A stretch of 64,000 bases of DNA from Spisula solida. Its lineage: Eukaryota > Mollusca > Bivalvia > Venerida > Mactridae. Made by a program: the position numbers and the translations under genes. The DNA is taken from the NCBI GenBank assembly GCA_947247005.1, contig OX365946.1, positions 9,308,453 through 9,372,452 of the forward strand, given 5' to 3'. This document shows positions 48,741-58,482 of the stretch, in pieces. The notes under the pieces are model-generated. The model was given only the letters and a program-made list of their open reading frames with translations, ran no database searches and was not told the origin of the DNA. Every line of letters starts with the position of its first letter. The stretch's first letter is position 1.

Positions 48741-49050
48741 TACACTCATAAATTTTGTCTACACTTTTCCTTTGTTACCATTGGTTGGATTCATTTAACG
48801 TTTGCATGGATAATCAGTACTTAGTCTAGTTGTTTGTCAGAGCACATTTAAGTGACTGAGTCAAGCAGTATTTGGGGTATTTATCACATTCACTGATTCA
48901 GTGATATTTCTTGTATTTATTGTAATCTATAAATTGACTGATTATGAAAATCGAAGTGATATATTTTAAGATGTAATACGTCAAATAAGATGCATTTTAT
49001 GAATTTCAAAAATTGACTGATTACCCAAAACAGACATGAAATAACTGTTT

Positions 49051-49848
49051 TATTAGCTCACCTGTCACAAAGTGACAAGGTGAGCTTTTGTGATCGCTCT
49101 TCGTCCGTCGTCCGTCCGTCCGTTCACAATTGCTTGTGAACACACTATAGGTCACAAATTTAGCCTGATCAATATGAAACTTGATCACAATGATCATCTT
49201 CATACAATCTAGGTCAAGTTCGATATTGGGTCATCTGGGGTCAAAAACTAGGTCACTAGGCCAAATCAAAGGAAAACCTTGTGAACACATTAGAGGTCAC
49301 AATTTGAGCCTAATCTTTATGAAACTTGATCACAATGATCATCTCTATAAAATCTAGGTCAAGTTCGATATTGGGTCATCTGGGGTTAAAAACTAGGTCA
49401 CGAGGCCAAATCATTGAAAAAGCTTGTGAACACACTAGAGGTCGCAATTTGAGCCTAATCTTTATGAAACTTAATCACAATGATCATCACAACAAAATTT
49501 AGGTCAAGTTCGATATTGGGTCATCCGGGGTCAAAAACTAGGTCACAAGGTCAAATCATAGAAAAACCTTGTGTAGACACTAGAGGTCACAATTTTGACT
49601 TAATCTCTATGAAACTTGGTCACAATGATCATCACAACAAAATCTAGGTCAAGTTTGATATTGGGTCATCTTGGGTCAAAAACTAGGTCACAAGGTCAAA
49701 TCATAGAAAAACCTTGTGTGGACACTAGAGGTCACAATTTTGACTTAATCTTTATGAAACTTGGTCACAATGATGTCATGTAAATCTTGGTCATGTACTG
49801 CTATAACAGGTGAGCGACCTAGGGCCCTTTGGGCCCTCTTGTTACCTA
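49051..49848. repeat. Tandem-repeat element with exact 145-bp period
   Basis: It begins TTAGCTCACCTGTCAC with the hairpin CACCTGTCACAAAGTGACAAGGTG, then CGTCCGTCCGTCCG. About 4.5 units start with TTGTGAACACAC-type sequence at 49135, 49280, 49425, 49570 and 49715, all 145 bp apart. It closes with CAGGTGAGCGACC and GGGCCCTTTGGGCCCTCTTG. Units differ by substitutions but not by length. A diverged partial copy is at 53815-54065. Confidence 0.85.
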
Positions 49849-51684
49849 ATACATGTTCTCTATATAACTACAGTAAAGTTCTACTTATACAACAAACAAA
49901 AAGGATATTTCTAAGACATTTTGTCATACTAATTGCGGATATTTTTTGTTATAAATTCAAGACCAGGCCTAGACACTACCTATTTTGGCCACTGGTCCGA
50001 CAGGGCAAAAGCGCCAAATTTGTAAATAGGACAGTTACTGGTCCTCCAGAATTTTCACTGGTCCTTCTGGATTTTCACTGGTCTCGGACCAGCGGACCAG
50101 TGTTAGTGTCGAGCCCTGAAGACTGTCATTATCCCCATGATTTTATTATCAAACAAATAAAATCGGCATGTAATAAAGCAAAAAGCGACAAAACATTGTT
50201 CAATAGTTATATTAAAAATACGCTATATATCTAGCAGGGTGTTTTTGCAGGAATTTATATTGCGCATCGTAGTGCGCAGGTAACAGTTCATCCAGGGGTG
50301 TAACAGTCAAAACTGTTGCCCTCCTGGCAATGAACTGTTTCATACCTGAATCTAAAAATAAATATTAAGACATGAAACAGTCAAAAATAACGAATTACTC
50401 GTTATATAGAGTGCTAGGTAATAATATAAAATGTGTACGGTTACTGCGTTAATCAGGTAGGGAAAACTCCTAGTTTTTGGCTCAACCTTCCTAGAATTTC
50501 CTAGTTTTTTGTAAATAATTTTCCTAGTTTTCTCCTAGTTTTTTCAAAGATGCTGATGGAAAGCCTGCAAGTGGAGATGCGCATATCATTGGCACTTTCC
50601 GGGTGGCTGATTATTCACACTGTTATGCCCGTTGGAAGATCGCACTATAACTATATACTAAATTCTTGTCCGGGCTATTTCTCAAGAACCACTGCTCAGA
50701 TTTTTATGGACATGGCTTCCAGGGGGGCATAAGCGTTTATTGAACGCAGTCTTGTTTGCACTTACAATTATGGAACAATGTTCTCAGTGTGTGATAACAC
50801 ATGTGTGTCGTGACCAGCTTTTAGGCGCCAAAACGTAACTTTGTGACTTAAATATGTTATTTCTGATGTTGTTTTGGCCTGATTACTTAACTTTAGTAAT
50901 GTGATAAAAAGAATGTATGAAGATTGCATTTCTATCTGAGCAGCATATCACACAAACTTGTTGTCTACGTGGCCTATTCACTGATAAAGTTATTGTGTGA
51001 GCGAGGTGAAATGCGTTGATATTCTGAGCAGCATGTCACACCTGATAAAGTTCATTTCAATGATTAAGTTACAGTATGCCCAGTCACGCAGAATCCTGCA
51101 TTTTTCAGGCAGCAAACACGATGTCCGCGCAACTTTTTCAATGTTCGCGAGTGCCGTTACGCATTTTGTTGGTGCCGACTAATACACAATCTCGGCAAAA
51201 CTTTTAGCAGACAGTGACCTAAAACCGATAAACGCTTGCTTTTTAATCTTAAACAACCTGCGTCAAACATCGAGACAATCTAGACTCATTTGTATCATGT
51301 GGCATTTCCAAGTGCCGAGGCACTATTTCTACTAATCAATCAAGTGAACGAGGTCGTCATTTTGTCATAACAGCATATTACTACAAGTGCGACAGTAAAC
51401 TGAAACAATATTGCGGTTGTTATCATTAATTTAGGATAAAACATTTTGGAAACATCGCGCAAATTGGCAGCCATTTTTTAAGAATGTTTAAAACCGGTAT
51501 CCAGTCCGAAAATACGTTCACAAATCAGATACGATTTACCTCCCTTTCCACATACAAAAATTAGGGTACCCACTTTCTTAGGCCTGTACCCACTTTTTCC
51601 AAAACTAGTGGGTACAGATACCCACTTTTTAAAATTCCAGTGGGCATACTGAGTTACTGTTACATTATTATGCTTTCCATCTTT

Positions 51685-52245
51685 GATGAGGGGGTATATT
51701 GCTTTGCACATGTCTGTCTGTGTCGGTCGGTCGGTATAAAATGGTTTCCGTTCAATAACTCAAGAACGCTTTGACCTAGGATCTGTAAACTTTACATGGA
51801 GGTTGGTCATCAATAGTAGATGACCCCTATTGATTTTGGGGTCAGTAGGTGAAAGGTCAAGGTCACTGTGACCTTCACCATTTCTGACTATTTAATTGGT
51901 TTCCGTTCAATAACTCAAGAACACTTTGACCTAGGATCTTCAAATTTTACATGAAGGTTGGTCATTTATAGTAGATGACCCCTATTGATTTTGGGGTAAG
52001 TAGGTCAAAGGTCAAGGTCACTGTGACCTTTACCATTTCTGACTATTTAATTGGTTTCCGTTCAATAACTCAGAAACACTTTGACCTAGGATCTTCAAAC
52101 TTTACATGGAGATTAGTCATCAACAGTAGATACCGCCTATTGATTTTGAGGTCAGTACTCAGTGAGTAGGTCAAGGTCACAGTGACATTTATCATTTCTG
52201 ACTATTTGGCTGCCATGGGGGCATACATGTTTTACAAACATCTCT
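51685..52245. repeat. Tandem-repeat element with exact 155-bp period
   Basis: Units beginning TGGTTTCCGTTCAATAACTC start at 51742, 51897 and 52052, each 155 bp apart, with phrases such as GGTCAAGGTCACTGTGACC. The array is preceded by GAGGGGGTATATTGC and GTCGGTCGGTCGG, and followed by CATGGGGGCATACATG and ATCTCTTGTTA. The organisation parallels the 145-bp element and suggests a related family. Confidence 0.85.
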
Positions 52246-52307
52246 TGTTAAATCAGGTTTTGTACTGGCTATTTCAAAACTGAAATATGTATATTATATT
52301 ATTGCAG

Positions 52308-53781
52308 ATGTTATATCCGACAAGTTTGGCATCGCCAGATGTCAAGTCCGTGAGAAGATGAGGGTATCGCTTAGACAACTTAGGATCATGTATTGGTAAA
52401 GACCTGCTTTCGTCCCAGCTTACCAGAATTTAACAGCCTGTTGTCCCTATACCGAGAATTACCATCCAAAAAATTTGTAAAGAGATTACTGCGAGATTAC
52501 GCTTCATGTGAAGTTAAATTGGAAGAGACTCGATGAATGCGATTTAGTAGCTACAAACTGAACTCAAGCGATGTGTCTTTAGAGAAAAGAGAGAGGCCAC
52601 TGTTGTAAAACTGGCCAATGATTTTGTGCATTTCTGTCTGTAATTGAAGGTGATGATTTCTCTACCATGAAAGATCTTCTCAGTACTGGACGTCCCTCGG
52701 TGAGTGCTGCTGTTGACATGACTGCTACTCCAACCTCACAATCGAAAACAAATACACCGTGTGTGTGCATATATGATAAAGGGGTGTCAATTTTCCGGAT
52801 TTATCAAGAAATGGCAAAGTTATGGTCAATTATCTCTGCTCTGAAGGATTTTCTTCAATAAACAGTTTGAAAAACTGAGTTATATATGGTTGACAGCCTC
52901 TAGTTTGTCAAAAATGGTCAGCCGCATATGATTTCCAGGATTTTTAATTTGGCTCTGTTGACACCCCTGATGATATCAACATCCTTAAGGATTCATTTAG
53001 CAGACTTCAAGCTGACATGATGCTACTATTAAAGCAGTCAAACATTGCCGTTAAAAACTACGTTCAGATCAGATAACTGCTGTTAATGAATCCCTTAAGC
53101 TCTACGGGCAGGAACTCATCAATTGTACAGAATTGGTGAACAATGACATTATATAGATAACCCAGCCAAGCTCAGACGCTCGTATCACCTCTATTAAAAA
53201 CCAGTTATCGTCAATCTTGAATAGAGTTGAAAAACTAGAAGTTGTTGTTGAACAGAATAACGCTTTCATTGCTGACAAAGTAGAGTTACCGGTACTGGAG
53301 TCATCAGCCAAAGTAGTGAAAACGTATACACATAGCAGTATGATAAATATACTACGGACATAGAACCATCTAAAGACCCCGATTGTAGTGAAATTCATTG
53401 TGCTCAAAACTGTAACTTTGAAGTAGTCATCAAACAAGAAAGGAAGACGAATTCCACGAATAAGAATACTATTGACAAACTTTTATCTGGGATTACCCCA
53501 GTGCAAACACCAGTTACATCCCCTCTTAAATCAATAACTATGAATGAACATGCCTCAGGCTAGAATATTTTCGCACCAAAATTGGTGGATATTGGTGTGC
53601 CAATGCCGGACAATAGTCACAGACTCAGACACTTTACTAGCTCAGGTCTGAAAGATCATAATTTTATGGCTCGTGATATTCCTGAACAGGTCTCCAATCG
53701 TTATCTGACTCGAACATTCTCTGATCCGACCCTGAAGATTTCAGCAACTACACAAGGAAGAGATCCAAATTTTTCTGTGTA
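52308..53781 (+). pseudogene. Decayed coding sequence, unidentified
   Basis: An exon-like piece (52308-52395, after ATTATTGCAG and before G|GTAAAG) reads VISDKFGIARCQVREKMR. Farther on, fragments in different frames look protein-like: DSFSRLQADMMLLLKQSN (about 52988-53041), a coiled-coil-like ITSIKNQLSSILNRVEKLE (about 53190-53246), and a 66-codon frame at 53582-53781 with DNSHRLRHFTSSG. Stops and frame changes separate them. The coiled coil could belong to a retrotransposon ORF1 or a host gene. Neither was recognised. Confidence 0.3.
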
Positions 53782-54267
53782 ACTGGATTTATGTAACTTT
53801 GTCACATTGTTTGCCTCTTTGAAATCTATGTCAAGTTCATAACTGGGTCATCTGGGGTCAAAAACTAGGTCAAATCAAAGAACAACCTTGTTAACATTCT
53901 AGAGGTCACATTTTTTATCTTAATTAAACTTGGTCACAATGTGTATCGTTATATACTCTAGGTCAAGTTCGCTACTGGGTCAACTAGGGTAAAAAACTAG
54001 GTCAACAGGCCACATCGAAGAAAACGGTTGTTTATAATCTAGAGGTAGCATTTTTTATCTCATCTTTGTAAACCTGGCCATAAAATGTGTATTTGTAAAT
54101 TGTAAAATCTGCATCAAATATTAAAGTCATATGAATTTTAACACTAAAACAATGTTTGAACTAAGTTTTGGTGTGCGGGTGTGTGCTATTGATATTCAAA
54201 ACAGACTTGCAACTAGTTTTCAGGATTAGGCATTATGCCTCAGTAGAACACCTGATTGGCTGTATTA

Positions 54268-54437
54268 GAATCGAAATAATGAATATGTACCTGGGTTTTA
54301 TCTATAATTAAGCACGGTCACTTGTTCGGATGCATACATTCAATAACGTGTGCTATGCACTCGTGATTTAATTACTATGCATCAAAACTTGTGTCCGTGC
54401 TTTATTCTACGATAAATCACAGGTACATATTATTTCT
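54268..54437. mobile_element. Fold-back MITE, family M3 (copy 2)
   Basis: The ends CGAAATAATGAATATGTACC and a diverged complement (GGTACATATTATTTC) enclose halves that pair over most of their length, including AAGCACGG/CCGTGCTT. It matches 24304-24465. Non-coding. Confidence 0.65.
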
Positions 54438-55239
54438 TAATTAAATTATGGGCCAATAAATTTCTACTTACTTTTATTCTATCTATACATTTCAATGCTT
54501 ATTTTGATTAGTTTCCTGATAACCTTAAATCAGCTTTGTATATGTTTGATTATAAAGTTGTTTGCAACAACTTATATAGCAATTTATTTTTATTATGCAC
54601 ATACTTTGTAACTTTCTGTCATGAAGGGAACTCTCATTGTTTTTAATGTCGGTCTAAAAATGTTTCCTCATTTCAACCTCTCCAGAGCAGCATTCAATAG
54701 AGCAACAACCTCTTTAAAGCGATATAACTATTTTACAGTAACATTTTCTATATATTTTACCACTCTAGGCACAACCTCTGTACAACAACCAAACTTTGTG
54801 TTTACCCAAAGGAGTTACTCTAGACAGGTTGTTCTGTAGTTTGGTCAAAATGTAGCAAGCTGTAATGTATTTAACAATGAATTTAATTTGCTTATTAATG
54901 TCAAAAAAGTTATTATATTTATCTATTTATGCAATGTCTTTCTAAAGTTTATATTAATGCAATGTCTTTCTGTATGTATCTACATCATTGTTCACCAGGT
55001 CTTTCATGTTGTTTATATGTTAAACATTGTTTTGTGTTTTGATTGTATTGTTGTATATCAGTAAGAACATCTTTTATTTTTTCAAGTAAATATTTTATTA
55101 ATTGATATTTATTGTTGTATTCTTTATTATATTTGAAAAGGTATGCCATTTCATTTTATTGATCAAAGTGAGTTTACACAGCCAAAACAACATTTAAACC
55201 TGGATTCATCACATTGCTTTGAAAAGGTATTCCATTTAA

Positions 55240-56106
55240 TTTTAATTAAAAAAAAGTGAGTTAAAAGCATGTTTAAACCGAGCTAAAGCTGGCTAAATAC
55301 GGGTTAAAGCCGTGTTTAATGCGAGTTTAAAGCTTTTTTTTATACAGCTGAAACTCGCTTTTAACTCTTCTACTGGGTGGAAAGTTGGTTTCTTAGTGAG
55401 CTAAACGTGAGTTTAAAGCGAGTTAAATGTGGGTTAAAACCGTGTTTAATGCGAGTTTAAAGCGTGTTTTTTCACAGCTAAAACTCGCTTTTAACTCACT
55501 TTTAGCTCACTAAGAAACCAACTTCCCATCTAGTAGAAGTGTGTTAAAGCGAGTTTTTTGACGCATAAAAAACTCACTTCCTGGGAAAAGGTTGGCTAAA
55601 GTGGGTTTAAAAACCCACTTAAAACCAACTTATTGAGAAAAAAACACACTAAAAACACACTTACTTGAAATAAGTGAGCTAAAAGTGAGTTTTAAAACCC
55701 ACATAAGCGAGTTTTTCAGCACAGAAAAAACACACTTAAAACCAACTTATTGAAAAACACACTATAAACTCACTTTCTAGAATAAGTGAGCTAAAAGCGG
55801 GTTTTAAAACCCACATAAGCGAGTTTTTCAGCACAGAAAAAACACACTTAAAACCAACTTATTGAAAAAACACACTATAAACCCACTTTCTAAAAATAAG
55901 TGGGTTTTAAAACCCACATAAAACCGACTTAAGTGAGTTAAAGCGAGTTAAAACTGTGTTTAAAGCGTGTTTTTCCCAGGTTTTGCTCAGAAAAAACCCA
56001 GTCGGTAAGCTAAAAGACTCGCTTTTAGCACGGTGCCAATACCACACGGTTTAACACGGTTTTAACCCGCGTTTAACCCGGGTTTTGCTCGCTTTTTGGA
56101 GAAGGG
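55240..56106. repeat. Right subterminal word array
   Basis: About 870 bp of the same degenerate words as the left array: AAGTGAGCTAAAA, AAGCGAGTTTTT, AAGTGTGTTTT, AAGTTGGTTTT and complements. An approximate 112-bp higher-order repeat (TAAGTGAGCTAAAAG at 55671 and 55783) lies within it. Toward the end the words become CACGG, AACCCGCGTTTAACCC and CGGGTTTTGCTCGC before the terminal GAAGGG. Confidence 0.85.
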
Positions 56107-57080
56107 AAAGGCGGATGTCTTGTGGCCGTGATGCATATGACATGCCAGTGTCTTTATACATGTAGCCACTTGTGCATCTCGTCTAGATCATATGATCCGA
56201 GTTCATGCGGTATGAAAATGGAATAAATTCATTTAGATGTGTGACAAATAAAAAAGAAATAAAATCGTCGCACAGCGTATTACGAATAATATTCAGTTGT
56301 TGTTTCTACTGTCTACTTTCGATTTCATTCACCAGTGTTTGTTGGCCTCACCGAAGTTTGCGGAATCGCCAAAAACATCTAACATGCATCATTTATAAGG
56401 GTCTGGTGATATTTCAATACCCAAGGATATATGAAGCAACCCTAACTGAGTATTATGCTATTTCAACAGGGCTGATTTTTCTTGTAGAAATACAATGTAT
56501 TAAAAGCACCAATTCAGCAAGATGAGCTACGGTGTATGACAAACCAGGAAAATAGGAAATACATTATGACTTGCAGTTTTGATATATTATAAAATCACAT
56601 AATTTCGTGGGTATTAAATTTTGTGGATTTTGATAAAAATGCATTTTCGTGGGGTCGTAAATTCGCAGATTACAGAACATGAAAGGATAAACCAATGTCT
56701 GAGTTTGAGAGATCGATTAATCGTGGGGATTAGATTTCGTGGTCGAGTTCAACAACGAAATCAACGAAAATTCAAACGCCTCGAAAAATAATGGTTTTAC
56801 AGTAAATAAGAGGGCTATCTATCTTATATAAAACACAATCAAAGCCGTTCAAAACTTAGGCGACTCCCTGTGTTTATATTTTCATCTAGATTTGAAATGA
56901 TAAATGAAGTCGTAATTCAATGTAAATCAAAACAAGAACGAGGTATAATTATAACAGTGGATCAACGGTAATGAAAGAGAACGTGTTTTTGTGGTCGTTC
57001 AGATTCAGTATCTACTATCACTGTGTGAATTAACTATCTTTTTGATCTTCCCTTTTAGGATAAATATGTTTGTTAGTTTA
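56107..57080. repeat. Duplicated block B, right part
   Basis: This resumes at GCGGATGTCTTGTGGCCGTG and parallels 37457-38190. It differs by one 216-bp MITE (56587-56802) and a few substitutions. No gene. Confidence 0.85.
56587..56802. mobile_element. 216-bp MITE with TA target duplication
   Basis: The ends are TTATAAAATCACATAAT and the complement of CTGTAAAACCATTATTT, flanked by TA at 56585-56586 and 56803-56804. The paralogous site near 37930-37935 is empty and has a single TA. The internal TTTCGTGG/CCACGAAA-like words are also seen in repeats of other molluscs. Confidence 0.8.
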
Positions 57081-58029
57081 GCTAATATAATTATGTTGCA
57101 TTTGTAACAGAAAAAAGAGAGAACACTGTATACTACTGAAACTTAACAGTCTATAATTTGTCTATGTTGATATTTTGCAAATTTGATCAAATTGAGCGTG
57201 ATGGAAATTTCAGAAACATAATGTTGCATCTGCAAAATTGTAAAATAATGAGTTTGATAAAGTGCTGATGAGCTCAGCTCCACTCTCTTATGTGTACTAC
57301 ATTAAAGCATTTAATCTGTTAACAGAAAACTGTTATCGCAATAAGTCATACAAGTTGAATTGTATAGCATCCCAATAAGTCATACAAGTTGAATTGTATA
57401 GCATCCAAATCGGGAATGGAACCCAAATTAACTGAACTTCATTCTAGCGGACGTACTAAGCTGACGGTATTTATTAGGCTATCGTGGGTAATTTAAGATA
57501 ATTATGTGTCTAATTTTTAGCCGCCTAAAAGAAAACAGCCACTTAAAAGCTTACAAAATGAATGAAATCTACTTTCGTATAAAATGTTTTCAACTGTTTA
57601 GTTTTAAATGTGTCCATGACTAGTAGCCACATAACTGCCGAGGGCTCAGACGCCAAAACAATTGAGTTTCCCGGGTGGGCATGCGGGCGGACTAAAGGTT
57701 TCCCGGGGGGGGGGGGGGCTCAATCCGTTTCGTATTTGTCATCTGCAGAGTATTGCAGTTTAAATAAAAAAAAGATATACACGTGTACACCGTTAAAAGG
57801 TTTCAGTTTTATTGGTCTGAATTTATGTTACATATTTTGAAATGTGGGTACGTCGTTTATTTGCAAATCAAGATTGCAGTTACAACAAAGTACCATGAAA
57901 CCATTTTGGTTTGCAGTATACAAAGCCTTCAATGGCTTTATAAATTCGCACGATGAAATAAGTACACTTGTGATGAACCATGTCTTATCTATGTCTGTTT
58001 TGGTTATATGGTTATATACATGACATGTA
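57081..58029. other. Intergenic DNA
   Basis: No gene recognised. There is a 38-bp direct duplication (AATAAGTCATACAAGTTGAA) at 57340-57408 and a 13-base G run at about 57706-57718. Confidence 0.4.
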
Positions 58030-58411
58030 CAGCGTAGCAATACCACGTGACTTTTGGCTACGGGTCCAAGATGAAATTTATCAACATTGGAAAACAAAAA
58101 TATATAATATTACATGTATAAGTATTTTATTTCGTCATCGATTTCTATGAAATATATGCCACGCTAAGGGGAAATTACTAATTTTCCATGAAATACAGAA
58201 TCTTTATCAGCAACTTGTCCGTTTTTTCCAGCACCCTATGAAAGCTTTATTTTCCACGGTTCCACAAGGTGCTCGACAAAACAGCAAATCTGCTGAAAAC
58301 GATCTTAGAAATCGATAAAGAAATAAAAAACTTATGGCTATGTTTGTTTTCCAATGTTTTCAAATTTCGTCTTGGACCTGGTGCCAAAAGTCACGCGGTA
58401 TTGCTACACTG
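58030..58411. mobile_element. 382-bp MITE, family M2, complete
   Basis: The terminal inverted repeats start CAGCGTAGCAATACCACGTG on the left; the right is the complement of CAGTGTAGCAATACCGCGTG. They extend about 70 bp imperfectly. The 5-bp direct repeat ATGTA flanks both ends (58025-58029 and 58412-58416), a convincing target duplication. The CAG terminus is hAT-like, but hAT normally makes 8 bp, so the superfamily is open. It lies 71 bp upstream of the ATG of C1q copy 6. Confidence 0.85.
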
Positions 58412-58482
58412 ATGTAGTCACTCAAAAAAGCGCCGGATTATTCATAATAATCATTCAATGTTGCTCTCTTGTGTTGGTAACA

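Larger units (their letters stand above)
45951..50118. repeat. 4.2-kb segment bounded by inverted repeats
   Basis: The left arm 45951-46076 and right arm 49964-50118 are reverse complements built on GACCAGTG, CTGGAGGACCAG and CTATTTACAAAT. The right arm has an extra internal duplication of about 25 bp. This may be a nested transposon or two copies of a repeat in opposite orientation. No target duplication was identified. Confidence 0.55.
41912..56106. mobile_element. 14.2-kb insertion element with word-array termini
   Basis: The boundaries come from comparison with uninterrupted block A (37444-37460). The left flank ends ATTATGAGGAA and the right resumes AAAGGCGGATG. The element starts CCCTTCCCGAAGAAAAA and ends with the complement of CCCTTCTCCAAAAAGCG, a short imperfect inverted repeat. 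Any target duplication is at most 2-3 bp, in an A-run. The first 430 bp and last 870 bp consist of degenerate short words in direct and inverted orientation. The interior has many nested repeats, no recognisable transposase or other replication gene, and one exon-like segment. Short inverted ends, a 2-3 bp target site and subterminal word arrays recall CACTA/EnSpm elements, but the sequence does not prove that assignment. Confidence 0.8.

Noticed and set aside
49761..50234. 157-codon plus-strand frame
   Set aside because: It spans the end of the 145-bp tandem element and the right arm of an inverted repeat, with no domain and no splice context.
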